Positions 13,658-24,329 of a stretch of DNA of 64,000 bases are shown here, one piece after another (position 1 is the first letter of the stretch; the number at the start of each line of letters is the position of its first letter). Position numbers and translations under genes: made by a program. The notes beneath the pieces were generated by a model. It was not told the origin of the DNA. It ran no database searches and worked only from the letters and a program-made list of their open reading frames with translations. This DNA is from Nigrospora sphaerica. Lineage: Eukaryota; Ascomycota; Sordariomycetes; Amphisphaeriales; Apiosporaceae. Location of the stretch: contig JAGVVL010000018.1 in the NCBI GenBank assembly GCA_018287875.1, positions 2,844,501 through 2,908,500 on the forward strand, written 5' to 3'.

Positions 13658-14459
13658 ATGGTACGCGAGCGCCCCCTCCTCTCGAACATCCGCGGCTCCC
13701 CGAGCTAACCCCTCCGTGCAGGCGCGCAATAGTGAGAAGGCCCAGTCGATGCTGTTTCGCTTTCGCGAGGCGCAAGCGGCAGACCTGGGCATCATCGACG
13801 CGGGACGGACACGGCGACCCAAGGTCATCACCGAGGTGGACTCGATCCCCTCGTGCGAAAAATGGCGAGGCCAGACCCTCAAGGAGATCTCGCGCAAGGT
13901 GTCCAAGATCCAGGACCCTGCCCTCAGCGACTACCAGATTCGCGACCTCAACGATGAAATCAACAAACTCATGCGCGAGAAACATATGTGGGAGGTACAA
14001 ATACGGAACCTCGGCGGGCCCAATTACATGAGAGCCGGCGGCAAGGTTTACGACGAAACCGGCCGCGAAATACCCGGCGGGGGGAAGGGATACCGATATT
14101 TCGGGCGGGCCAAAGAGCTGCCCGGCGTCAAGGAGTTATTCGAAGCGGCGCAGCAAAAAGGCAAGGAGGAAAAGCCCCTCGAGAGCCGGGACGACCTGCG
14201 GAAGGCCGTTGACGCCAAGTACTACGGCTACGCCCCGGACGAGGAGAACGAGGCGCTGCTGCAGTACGAGGCCGACAAGGAAAAGGAGGCCTTCGAGAAC
14301 GTGGCGAGGCAAGGCGGTAAGGGCGAAGCGCCGAAAGGCTGGGAGCCCCTACCGGGCGACAGCGGCGACGGGAACGGCTGGGACCTACCGACCCTTGAAG
14401 AAGTTCAAGAAGAGCTCATGGCCAGAAGGCGCAAGAGGCTACTGGACCAGCTCCAGTAG
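13658..14459 (+). CDS. isy1: Pre-mRNA-splicing factor ISY1
   Basis: ISY1 is a component of the NineTeen (Prp19-associated) complex, acting in the nucleus in the catalytic spliceosome around the first step of splicing. The predicted protein is about 247 residues and begins MARNSEKAQSMLFRFREAQ, the family hallmark, followed by the conserved RPKVITEVDS segment, the coiled-coil region around LSDYQIRDLNDEINKL, and NLGGPNYMRAGGK. The start codon (13658-13660) is followed directly by a GT donor at 13661; the intron (13661-13721, 61 bp, branch-like CTAAC at about 13705) ends in AG and exon 2 continues GCG CGC AAT. Without this splice the conserved N-terminus has no start. The C-terminus is charged (RRRKRLLDQLQ). 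It lies 1.2 kb upstream of prp38 on the same strand. Length and motifs fit the fungal family; identification is firm. Confidence 0.95.
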
Positions 14460-15677
14460 TCCCCAAACCCCCGCAGCGGCCTCAGTGCTTGAAACAACGC
14501 GCCGCACAGCAGCAAGCCTCTTGCCCCTCAGTGTTATTCCCAACCACCCTGTTCCTTACCGATCTCGCCCCCCCCCCCCCCCCCCGTCACCCCTGTTTCC
14601 TTTTTTACTACCGAGATGCGCTGGCAATCCTGGATTTTGAGGCGTTGGTGTTTGGAGTTGTTGCATCGTTTGGGACATCCGAGGTCATCGTTCGGGAGGA
14701 CGATGAAGCCATTCCAGAGAAATACAGTGGCAGGCACAGCTTCCGTAGTGCAGTCTGCCTATGAATTAGGACTGCCCACAGCATGAATAATGCAACGTCC
14801 GATGACGGACGCAATGCGGATCATAAAGACCACGCTTCAAGATCACACCCGAAATTGAGATGCTTTTCGTCTGCCTGCTTTGTAAAGCACCGGACGGATT
14901 ACTTCATGCGATCGCCAGCCAAGGGATGGGTATAGGCTATACACCATGGCACAGCTCGACTGTTGGACCAACATGGTCCGTGACCACCAATATATACGGT
15001 CATCCATGGCTGACCATGCTGTCAAATCCACACCTACCCGACATTGCGGTTCTTTGTCGCGCCATGGACATAGTGCCACCTGTTTCTTCTTCTCGTGGAC
15101 GATAGTTACGCTGAGAGCGTATGTACTTGTGGTCACCAGGCTAGTATCGGGGCGACTGTTAGACGTGGGGGTACGTCGCACACCCTTAACAACTGTACGG
15201 TCTCGGCGAAATGGAGAGACGCGTGCACGTATATCAACGTCGATACTCTCTTACAGTGTAGCGGCTATACCGTAAACAGGTATCGTTGACTTCTATCTGC
15301 AATCATGGTTGCTTCCATGCAGCTACAATCGTGGACCTGATATGGAAAGCAACATCGTGTATCTGCTCGGATTGGAAAGCCGAATCGCATCGCTTGGGCT
15401 CAGCTCGCCCCACCAAGGCACCGTTATCGATTAAGCTGTCCAGAGCGTTTCCCAGCGCCGCGGATTCGTCGTCTGGTCGACTTACAACGAAAGCGTCCTG
15501 TCGCAAACCACCAGCAACGACATTTTCCCCCTTGCCTCGACGCCGCCCTTTAACCGCACCCCCACCCGAACTCGAAACGACGAAAAGCGACGGCTTGAAA
15601 CATAGACGGAGCGTTCCCAGGAGGAAGAAAACCGAGAAAAACAGTCACGCGAGCCCGCTCCCCCACCCCCAACCGCG
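14460..15677. other. Intergenic region isy1-prp38
   Basis: No gene supported. An 18-base C run (14568-14585) sits just over 100 bases after the isy1 stop codon. The remainder should contain the isy1 3' UTR and prp38 promoter. No clear TATA box or terminator motif stands out. Confidence 0.4.
14568..14585. repeat. Poly(C) tract of 18
   Basis: A pure run of 18 cytosines lies in the expected 3' UTR or downstream region of isy1. It is the longest homopolymer seen in the window. The exact length may be affected by sequencing or assembly error. Confidence 0.8.
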
Positions 15678-16520
15678 ATGGCGACGCACCGGGCCGACGC
15701 GCGGCAGTTCCTCGACGAGCGCGGCTCGGCGGCGGTATCGCTGACTCCCAACGGGCTGAACCCGGCGACGGTCCTGGAGAAGGCGGTGCGGGAGCGCATC
15801 GTCGAGTCGTACTTCTTCAAGGACCAGTGCTTCGGCGTCAACGAGGCCGACGTGGTGGACCGCGTCGTGGAGCACGTCTCCTTCGTCGGCGGCACGTACG
15901 GGTCCAACCAGAAGCCGACGCCGTTCCTGTGCCTCGCCTTTAAGCTGCTGCAGCTGGCGCCCGGCGACGACGTGCTCGCCGAGTACCTGGGCCACGGCGG
16001 CGAAAAGTTCAAGTACCTGCGCGCCCTCGCCTGCTTCTACGTGCGCCTCACGCGCCCGGCGCCCCAGGTCTACCGCACCCTCGAGCCCTTTCTCGAGGAC
16101 CGCCGCAAGCTGCGCCGCAAGGGCCGCGCCGGCACCACCCTCACCTTCATGGACCAGTTCGTCGACGACCTGCTGACCAAGGACCGCGTCTGCGCCACCA
16201 GCATGTGGCAGATGGGCAGACGCGAGATGTACGAGGACCTCGACCAGCTGGACCCGCGCGTCAGCCCGCTGGGCGACATCGAGGACCTGCTCGACGAAGA
16301 CGACGATGACGTGGAGATGACCAACGGCGCCCCCGCGGCCAACAGCGACGACGAAGAGGGCGAGATCGAAGAGCACGAGCCGGCCCCGGAGCGCCATAGC
16401 AGCAAGGACAGGGGACGACAGAGCGAGGATCGAGGGATGGAGAGTGACGCGAGCCGGAACTCGCGAAAGCAACCGAGGTCCAGGAGTCGTGACGGCGGCC
16501 ACGAGGACGGCCCCGAATAG
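15678..16520 (+). CDS. prp38: Pre-mRNA-splicing factor PRP38
   Basis: PRP38 is a U4/U6.U5 tri-snRNP-associated or B-complex protein required for spliceosome activation. The single-exon frame encodes 280 residues. Residues from about 14 to 175 carry the PRP38 domain: the start LDERGSAAVSLTPNGLNPATVLEKAVRERI is preceded only by a few residues, then come YFFKDQCFGVNEADVVDRV, VGGTYGSNQKPTPFLCLAFKLLQ and KYLRALACFYVRLT. The C-terminal third is acidic (a run of Asp/Glu near residues 196-205 and again near 225) followed by Arg/Ser/Asp-rich sequence, as in metazoan and fungal PRP38A. The start has favourable context (gcgatggcg) and sits immediately before the conserved domain. Its stop codon is only 118 bases from the convergent gatA stop. 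A 315-codon frame on the opposite strand is a shadow. Confidence 0.95.
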   Translation: MATHRADARQFLDERGSAAVSLTPNGLNPATVLEKAVRERIVESYFFKDQCFGVNEADVVDRVVEHVSFVGGTYGSNQKPTPFLCLAFKLLQLAPGDDVLAEYLGHGGEKFKYLRALACFYVRLTRPAPQVYRTLEPFLEDRRKLRRKGRAGTTLTFMDQFVDDLLTKDRVCATSMWQMGRREMYEDLDQLDPRVSPLGDIEDLLDEDDDDVEMTNGAPAANSDDEEGEIEEHEPAPERHSSKDRGRQSEDRGMESDASRNSRKQPRSRSRDGGHEDGPE

Positions 16521-16638
16521 CATTGCTCGCCCGTCTACGCATTCGACAATGTAAATTACATGTACAGGAATTCTGGGCTGCTTGTTGAGCAATATGATAC
16601 CCCTACCGCCCAGCCACCCTCAAGCCCAACCAATGGGC

Positions 16639-18255
16639 TCAATCTTTCCGGTCAAACGGGTTCGCCTTCTGTACGTGCTTTGCCACAGCCAGTAGCCGTG
16701 CGTCGTCCCAGTATTGCCCAACGAGTTGTAATCCTCCGAAACCGATGGGATCCGCGGGGTGTTCGTCCTTGGGCAGCGGCATTGGCACACTGATCGCCGG
16801 GAGCCCGGCGAGACTCGCCGGCACCGTGAAGACGTCGTTCATATACGAGTCAAACGGGGTCTGCTCAGCGATCTCGCTCAGCTTTGGCGGCGGCGTCGGC
16901 GCCGTGGGGCAGAGCACAAAATCGACCTGGCTGGGCCCGAGTTTGTTCTCGAGGAGCACCGACTCGTCCATGTCGCTCAAGTCGAAAGTGTCCTCGTCGT
17001 GCAACGGGTTGGAAAGACGAAAGATTCGATCGAAATCCCGCCGCACCATCTGGCGGACCCTTTGCGCCTGGATGAAGTAGTTGTCGATAGCCTGGGAGCT
17101 CAGAGTGTAGGAGCCCAGCAGAATGCGCCGCTTGACCTCGGCCCCGAAGCCGTCTCCTCTTGTCTTTGCGTACAACACCCCATCCAGCGAGTCACTTGTA
17201 GCACCGCCCGCCCGCTTGCCATAGCGAATACCATCGTACTTGGACAAGTTGGAGGCCGCTTCGGCGGGTGCGATCACATAGTATGCCGACAGCGCTTTCT
17301 TTGTAGACGGGAGAGAGACGGGCACAGCGCGCCCTCCACGTTCCTGGATCTTTTCAATAGCCTGTAGCCATCCTTCCTTGACGCGCGGATCGAGCTCTTC
17401 GATGTTGTACTCAATGGGGATGCCAAATGTTAACCCGCTCAGCCCGCGCTGCTCCAAGCTTGCGGGCTCGCGTGAAGCGGCGGGGTAGCACTGTCGCTGC
17501 GAAGTGCATCTCTCTCGTACGGCCGAGGAGAGCGAAGTCGGATCCTTCGGGTCGTTCTCGGCATAGACGGCGTGTATTACCCGCTCGATGTCCTCGACGG
17601 TTTTGGCCAGGAGGCCCACGGTATCAAGAGAATTGGCGTAGGGCACCACACCCCAGCGAGACAGCATTCCATACGACGGTTTGAAGCCTACCGTACCGGT
17701 ATAGGCGGCGGGCATGCGTACCGACCCACCTGTATCGGTGCCCAGGGCAATAGCGGCGTCGTCCAGGCTCACGACGACGGCACTGCCTCCCGAGCTTCCG
17801 CCAGCCGAGCGGCCCTGAAGAGGCGGGGCATTGGAGACGGGACCATAGGGCGTGTTGGTCGAGTGGGTGCCCATGCCGAATTCGTCCATGTTCGTCTTCC
17901 CCCGTACCTCGGCGCCCAGGCGCTCCATCTGCTTCACGATGGTGGCCGTGAAGGGGATTTCCTGGCCCTCGAGGATCCGGGAGGCGCATGTCGTCGGCAG
18001 GCCCCGGACGGCAATGTTGTCCTTGACGGCCAACCTTGCAGCCCCAGAATGGGGGCCGGCGCTTTCTTCCACTGCGCACGCTGAGTCTCCGGTCCTCCCG
18101 GACGGAACGGGCGCGAAACGGGGCAACGAACCTGGGGTGATGTAGGCATGTGTCACGGAAGACGCACGGCGGAGCTGAGGCAGCACATGCCACGCCCGAG
18201 GGGTCAAGACCCTCCAAGGGGTCCTGGAGCGAAGGCAGTGCACATGGGTAGACAT
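16639..18255 (-). CDS. HER2: Mitochondrial glutamyl-tRNA(Gln) amidotransferase subunit A
   Basis: GatA/HER2 is the amidase subunit of the mitochondrial GatFAB complex, which converts misacylated Glu-tRNA(Gln) to Gln-tRNA(Gln) using ammonia released from glutamine. The uninterrupted frame gives 538 residues from the ATG at 18255; the frame is open further upstream but without an ATG. The N-terminal 45 residues are rich in Arg, Ser and Leu and lack acidic residues, consistent with a mitochondrial presequence. The amidase signature is complete: Lys78 in LAVKDN, the cis-Ser near 154 in GRSAGGSSGGSA, and nucleophile Ser178 in GTDTGGSVRMPA, giving the Ser-cisSer-Lys triad. It is longer than yeast Her2 (about 460 residues), with insertions around residues 245-270. 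It is convergent with prp38. Other amidases share the triad, but the KTNMDEFGMGTHS segment and presequence favour GatA. Confidence 0.9.
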   Translation of the reverse strand: MSTHVHCLRSRTPWRVLTPRAWHVLPQLRRASSVTHAYITPGSLPRFAPVPSGRTGDSACAVEESAGPHSGAARLAVKDNIAVRGLPTTCASRILEGQEIPFTATIVKQMERLGAEVRGKTNMDEFGMGTHSTNTPYGPVSNAPPLQGRSAGGSSGGSAVVVSLDDAAIALGTDTGGSVRMPAAYTGTVGFKPSYGMLSRWGVVPYANSLDTVGLLAKTVEDIERVIHAVYAENDPKDPTSLSSAVRERCTSQRQCYPAASREPASLEQRGLSGLTFGIPIEYNIEELDPRVKEGWLQAIEKIQERGGRAVPVSLPSTKKALSAYYVIAPAEAASNLSKYDGIRYGKRAGGATSDSLDGVLYAKTRGDGFGAEVKRRILLGSYTLSSQAIDNYFIQAQRVRQMVRRDFDRIFRLSNPLHDEDTFDLSDMDESVLLENKLGPSQVDFVLCPTAPTPPPKLSEIAEQTPFDSYMNDVFTVPASLAGLPAISVPMPLPKDEHPADPIGFGGLQLVGQYWDDARLLAVAKHVQKANPFDRKD

Positions 18256-18300
18256 GTAGCCGCCCAGTGTTGGTGACGTAGTGGAAGGTCGTAAAGTCAA

Positions 18301-19012
18301 TCAGTCTCGCATTTCTATCTCGAGAGCTCCCATCAGAATCGGTCCCGGCCTAGTTAGTGCATGGACGGGAGCGGGAGCGGGAGCTTGGGCCTTTCCCATC
18401 CTCCCCATCGTCTTCTGATCCGCATTTTCGTCTTATCGACAATTCCAGGGGTGTTTGTTCTTATCGCCCTGCAGGGTGATGACGCAGGTACATCATTTAC
18501 CCTTACGCCTTTAAGGAGGCCCCGGCCCCCCCAAGATCAGCAGGCGTCCGGTCGCGGGGAGGGAGTCTGGGATTCAAGTCACCTGGGCCTGCCAGCCGTC
18601 CCTTGTGCTCCCCTTGGTAAAGCATGCGGTCGGTGTTGCTTTCCCATTGTACCATCATATGTCCGCGTAGTCGAAGTACGTAAGATGTCCACGTGCATGT
18701 CAATAGCTTCAACTGTACATACGGGCTATACCTTCATTAGTACATGTACGCTGTTCCTTCCACAATAATGTAGGCTATTCGCTGGGGTAAGTAGGTACAT
18801 CTTACCTCATGTACTACATAAGGCACCCCGGGTGACCTCCCCATACTCAAACCCATCATCAACATCCATACATCTTATCAACGCCAATGCCAGGGACGTC
18901 GGGTCCCTTCATATGTGCATGTGACCATCTGCTGCCGTCTTTCCTTTGTATTCTGTTGGCCTAGGAAGACCCTGTCCGTCTTCCCCAACCACCACACCCG
19001 ACCCAGATCACC
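18301..19012. other. Divergent intergenic region gatA / metallophosphatase
   Basis: About 0.75 kb separates the start codons of two divergently transcribed genes and should hold both promoters. No coding sequence is supported. A cluster of GTAAGTAGGTACAT-like sequence near 18785-18800 resembles the AGGTAC/TACCT motifs seen in other intergenic regions of the window. Confidence 0.4.
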
Positions 19013-20956
19013 ATGCGCTTCGAACCACGACTAGCGGCGGCGTCGCTGGTGACGCTTGCCCGCGCTGCCCAGCCAGGAGCTCCCAAGCCCGTGGCCGCGC
19101 CGATGCGCGACTTGGACTGGGGCCAGATCAACATTCTTCACACGACCGACACACACGGCTGGCATGGCGGCCATCTCCAGGAGTAAGTCGTCCTCGCTTG
19201 CACGCCCTCCGCCAGCATGGAGCTGACCCGATCCCGCAGACCCCAGTACTCGGCCGACTGGGGCGACTACATCTCCTTTACCGAACACATGAAGAAGAAG
19301 GCCGACGAAAAGGGCGTTGACCTGCTCGTCGTCGACACGGGCGACCGGATAGAAGGCAACGGCCTGTACGACGCCTCGGACCCCAAGGGCAAATACACGT
19401 ACGGCATCATCGCCCAGCAGTCGTTTGATGTCATCTGCACCGGCAACCACGAACTATACCAGGCCAGCTCGGTCGACCGCGAACACAACACCACGGTGCC
19501 CTACTTTAAAAACGCATACCTGGCCTCCAATCTGGACTACATGGAGCCCGAGACGGGCAACCAAATCCCCCAGGCTAAGAGGTACCGCAAGTTCAAAACT
19601 AAGAACCAGGGCCTCACCGTCGTCGCCTTCGGCTTTCTCTTCGACTTTGACCGCAACGCCAACAACAGCGTGGTGCAGAAGGTGGAGGATACCATGAAGG
19701 AGGACTGGTTCCTCCAAGCCATTAGCGAGAAGCCCGACCTGTTCGTTGTGACTGGCCACGTGGGGCTGCGGATGAAAGAGTTTGAGCACATTTTCCGCGT
19801 CATCCGCGACAAGAACTGGTTCACCCCCATCGCCTTTCTCGGGGGGCACGCGCACGTCCGCGACACGCGCAAGTTCGACAACAACGCCGTGGCCATTGCG
19901 AGTGGCCGGTACATGGAAACCATCGGCTGGATGTCGCTGGATGGCGTGAAAAAGACCAAAGACAACGCCGCCGACGGGGTGTCGGCCGAAGCCGCCGTGA
20001 CTTTCAAGAGACGGTACATCGACAACAACCTGTACGGGCTTCATTACCACACCGGCCTCAACGCCACCACCTTCCCGACCGACCACGGCCGCAATGTTAC
20101 CAATCTCATCGCCGAGAGCCGCAAGGCCCTGGGGCTGGACAATGCCTACGGCTGCGCCCCGCGGAATCTCTGGATGAGTCGCGCTGAGTTTCCCAGCAAC
20201 GCCAGCATCTTCACTTGGCTGCAGGAGCAAGTCATACCCGAGGTCGTCCACAACGAGGAACGTAAAGATGTGCCCAGATTGGCCATCGCCAACACGGGAC
20301 TGGTGCGCTTCGACATCTTCAAGGGCGCTTTCACCACCGACTCGACGTTTATCCTGTCCCCCTTTCTCAGTCGCTGGAACTACATTCCGGATGTGTCCTA
20401 CAAGGTCGCAAAGCGCATCATCGACATGCTGAACCGCGGCGGTCAGCTCGGCGTGTTCAGTGCCGACGCGGCTCTGGACACCAAGTACCTCGTCAGTCCG
20501 GAGCAAGCGGCTTGGGCCGAACGGCAGCAATCGGGCCCGCTCTCGTCGTCCACCGAGGGTGTGCACGTTCCGATCAGCGAGTACGCGGACCAGAAACCGC
20601 TCCTGAGCCGCCGCCGGGCAAACGAGGAGACCCCGGCCGACGGTGGGAAGCCCGAGCTGATCAACGGCTACACGACCAAGGACGACCTCGGCACCGACGG
20701 CGACGACACGGAGCACTCACCCATCACCTTCTACCCCGTGCCCAACTGCATTCAAGCCGAGGTGGCTTTCCCTGCCGGCGCCGAGCCCGACCGCGTCGAC
20801 CTCGTCTTCATCGACTACACCCAGCCCTGGATCCTGGCCGCCCTGCAGTTCAGCGGCGGCGATTACACCAACGATGACGTCCAGTCCTACTCGGATCTCA
20901 GCATGACAGAAATGATTGTCCAGTGGATCAGCGCGAACTGGAAGGGGAATTGCTAA
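19013..20956 (+). CDS. Secreted/vacuolar calcineurin-like metallophosphatase, 5'-nucleotidase type
   Basis: This is a metallophosphoesterase of the 5'-nucleotidase/2',3'-cyclic phosphodiesterase superfamily, similar in organisation to yeast YHR202W (vacuolar). Exon 1 (19013-19182) encodes a hydrophobic, Ala-rich N-terminus ([19 protein letters not shown]) that looks like a signal peptide, then [15 protein letters not shown] with the first metal-binding D-x-H (Asp46, His48). The 57-bp intron (19183-19239, GTAAGT...CAG) joins LQE to [10 protein letters not shown]. Exon 2 carries [18 protein letters not shown] (Asn126-His127), VVTGHVG and [10 protein letters not shown], completing the dimetal centre. 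The protein is 628 residues. Several N-x-S/T sites fit a secretory route. The exact substrate cannot be read from sequence; a nucleotide or other phosphoester is likely. Confidence 0.9.
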
Positions 20957-21926
20957 CCTGGGCGGCGTGGAAGACTGTGCACACAACCCGTGGCAAATCT
21001 TCTGCCCCTGATCTTCTTTTCTTTCCCCTCTCATTGCTGGAAGCGTAAACCATTCACACACATACAGACGGGCATTGAGGATCTCGATATGACGAAAATG
21101 ATATACTAGGGAAAGAATTTGTTAGTAATCCGTCAAACCTCGCAGCAGGATGCAAGCAAGAACCATTACATAATATGTTGGGTGGTTTCAACCTTGTCCT
21201 CTAATACGGTACGGCAAGGATACTAGAGTTACTTGTACGATGGGATAGACTTGAGACTTGGCAGCTGCCGGGTAGCTGGGAGCACATGCGGAGGAGTCCT
21301 GCTCATCCGGGCCCATGCACGGGCAGCTCTTGGGAATGGAACTACTGGTTCTAACATGCTCGATGAAAATAAGCGGAAGGTGGCGCTTCATACTGCTTTC
21401 CGAAGCAAACAGAGCCCCAATCACCCAAATGACCAGTGCGACGCGGTTTTCAGAAGGGCTAGGGATGAATTTGCGGGAGGTATCGCTCGCTCTATCAAAG
21501 AAACCAGTACAGTGCTTGTAAGCACGAACAACCAGCAAGATGCGTGTACCGACAAAACACGCCACGCCACGCCACTCTACGCCTTCCCATGCATCGCTTG
21601 TCCCTGCAGAGGGGACATGCATCCAGCGGAGCCGGCGCAAAAAAGAACACCTTATGCAACACCTAATCCCACACGGAACGCCTGCCCAACCATGACTTTC
21701 TCGGCCACATATTGGTCGTTATGAACACCCAAGACTCCGGTTCCAAATATCACATTTTGCCGAGACCATCATTATTCTTCCCGCCGTTGTCCCCCCGGCC
21801 ATCCCTTTGCACGCCATCTGGTAGACAAAGGAAAACGAGCTGACAGGTGTTATGCCAATCGTGGTGGGTGTATCAAAAGTGCCGTTTCACTGTCGTGTAC
21901 AGCTTATCATTACGGGTATCTGGTAT
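20957..21926. other. Convergent intergenic region
   Basis: The region lies between the metallophosphatase stop and the NIMA kinase stop, which converge. It should hold both 3' UTRs. Short open frames on both strands (for example 21233-21724) show no domain and no coding signature. Nothing else is recognised. Confidence 0.4.
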
Positions 21927-24329
21927 TCACGCCCGCGCCATCATGGGCTTCTTGCGCACCAAAAAAGGCGAGGGCATTTCATCCTTCTCGGGATCCCAGA
22001 CGGCCGGAGGATCCAGCAAGCTGCTGTTGGAGCTGCTGTTGCTGCTATTGTTGCTGTAGTTGCTCTGGTTGCCGTGATTGCTGTGTGTGTTGACGTTGTT
22101 GTTGGTGGTGGTGGTGACGCTGCGCTCGGCAAGCCGGTCCTTAAAAGTCCGTTTCGGTGTCACCTCCACAGGGCGGCCGCCGGCACGCGCCTGCTGGAGC
22201 TCGACCAGCGTGCGCCCCTTCACGTTGTTCTTGGCTGCGATCTTGAACGAAGCTTCCTGATCCTTAGTCACAAGCTTGCGCTGGAATCCACTTTCGCCCG
22301 ATGGCTGTGAGGTCAGGTTGGCTGCCGACGGGATCTTACTCAACCGTCTGTTAGGCGAGCTGACACGGTCCCGCAACGCGCCATTGCTGGGCTTGGTTTG
22401 CGACTGCAGATCGGACATCGACGTCTTCGGCGGTAGTGACGGGACGGGGTCTTTGAAGGTTATGGACGGAGAGTTCCTGAGGCGACCGATAGACGCCGTC
22501 TTGGTGGCGGTGAGAACGGGCCTCCTGGGGCCAAAAGGGTTCTTGTTGGAGCGGACGTTGCTCGTCGGCGAGGGAAGAGGCGGCTCCTCATCATCCGACT
22601 CGGAGAGCATAGGGTCCTCGTCACGATACTTTTCGCCGTCCGTACCAGCGAAAATGTCCGGCACGTGCGACTGTGGCGCCTTCATAGCGGCATTGCGGCG
22701 GGGTGATAGGGACAGAGCCGCGATGGGTATGGGCGATGGGGAGGCCATCTCGATATCCATGGGAGTTCCGATGGGGCCGACGAACATGGTCTGGGCTCGG
22801 CTGAAGGGCGTTCGGGCGCCCTTTTTGGGCTGGGCGGGCTCCGGTGAGCCGGCCGAAAGTTCTGTGATATCCGTCGTGGACGGGAAATCGCCGTCGAAGT
22901 CGGTGCTAGCTCCTCCCAGGGACTGATGATAATCCGACTTGGCAGACGCATGGAACTCCTGTGGTTCGACGGGTGTGGGGGCGGCCGCCTTCTTCTGCAT
23001 CTCTGCTTTCTGCAGCTCTTCCTGGACGCGTGCCGTTACCTCGGCCTCGAAGCGCTGCCGGAGCTGCTCCATTTCCTCGTTCACGAGACGATCGATCTCT
23101 AGACGGGCTTTAACCTCCCACTCTCGGCGCACAGAGGACTCTATCTCCTGTCGCGCGTGGGCCTTGCTGGCCTCGATGCTGGCCAACTTCCTCTCCATCT
23201 CTTTTCCTTTCTTCTCGAGCAAATCTTCTTTGGCCTTGAGGATCTTGCCCATGTCCACCATTTCCCTCTCCTTTCGCATGAGGCGTACAACGGGCAGGTT
23301 GAGCAGATCGGCCGTACTGGGCCTGGCATCGGGGTTGGTCTTGAGGCAGCTTTTGATGACGCTCATGAGCTCCGCCGAGTAGATGGCCGGCAAAGGCGAG
23401 ATTTTGCCCTCTTTGATCTTCTGGACGAGCTGATAGTGGGTCTTGGCGTTGAACGGGGGCTCGCGAGTGCAAAGTTCGTATATGATGCAGCCTAATGACC
23501 AGATATCTGACTTGTAGGTATACCGCTCGGCGGCACAGATTTCTGGCGACATGTAAAAGGGGGTTCCGACGTATGTTGAAGCAAAGTCGTGGGACTGCAT
23601 TACTTTGGAGAGGCCAAAGTCGCCGAGCTTGACCGAGTTGTCCTCACCCAGGAAGACTGCCAAGGGGTCAGTGCTGTGGGACGGGGCTGAAGGCAGAGGG
23701 AGGCTCACCATTCTCTGGCTTCAGGTCGCGGTGCAGGATCGTCATGGCACCGGACGGAATCTTGGGCTTTGCCGTGGTGCCGAGACCCAACACATTCTTG
23801 CCCACCTCGGGAGGATCGACGCCATAGTGGCAGCGGTAGAGCGCCGTTACCAACTGAGAGAAAATGCTCCACACGAACGATTCCTCGGCGTATTGGTTCT
23901 TCAGGGACAGATCCCGGATGACGCGCCCCAGGTCGCCATTGCCGCAGTACTCCATATACAGGTGGAGGTCCTGCGAGAGCTTCAGGTGTTCGCGGTGGTA
24001 GTATCCGACGATGTTGGGGTGGCGAAGCGACGACAGGATCTGGAACTCGGCGTGGAGTTGTTCTCGTTCTTTTTGCGACATCTTGAGGTAGCTGATTTCC
24101 TTCCGGCAGACGACCATGCCGTCGGCCTTCCGGCGAACCTTGCGGATGATACCAAAGGAGCCATGGCCTAGAGTGGGAGCCCGCGGGTCAGCGCCGCTGG
24201 AGCCATGGGGGCGGTGAAGACGTTGCAGGTTGCACAGCTGGTGCAGGGTGCGAAGGCAGGACGGGCGTGCCGGAGGGGCGGCGGCTTACCGATCTTCTCC
24301 AAAAGCTCATACTTGTCCGACTCGGCCAT
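21927..24329 (-). CDS. nimA: NIMA-related G2/M Ser/Thr protein kinase
   Basis: Fungal NIMA (Neurospora nim-1) promotes mitotic entry, chromosome condensation and nuclear-pore disassembly. Three exons (24329-24290, 24167-23709, 23656-21927) give 742 residues. Exon 1 is 40 nt and ends within the glycine-rich loop: KIG joined to HGSFG. The 122-bp and 52-bp introns have GTAAGC and GTGAGC donors and TAG and CAG acceptors. Lys36 (VCRKEISY), HRDLKPEN (Asp161) and DFG (Asp179) show an active kinase, followed by VGTPFYMSPE in the activation loop. The insert between TALYRCHYG and HRDLKPEN is typical of fungal NIMA. After the kinase domain come a coiled coil (about residues 295-410, Glu/Lys/Arg-rich), a Ser/Pro-rich regulatory tail with many S/T-P sites and acidic PEST-like patches, and an Asn/Ser-rich stretch close to the C-terminus. 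The second intron falls right after HRDLKPEN. Confidence 0.95.

Noticed and set aside
15645..16592. 315-codon frame antisense to prp38
   Set aside because: Shadow of G/C-ending codons on the opposite strand; low complexity Val/Leu/Arg-rich.
19454..20716. 420-codon frame antisense to the metallophosphatase
   Set aside because: Covers the real gene with strong third-position G/C; Val/Gly/Asp/His-rich and without domain.
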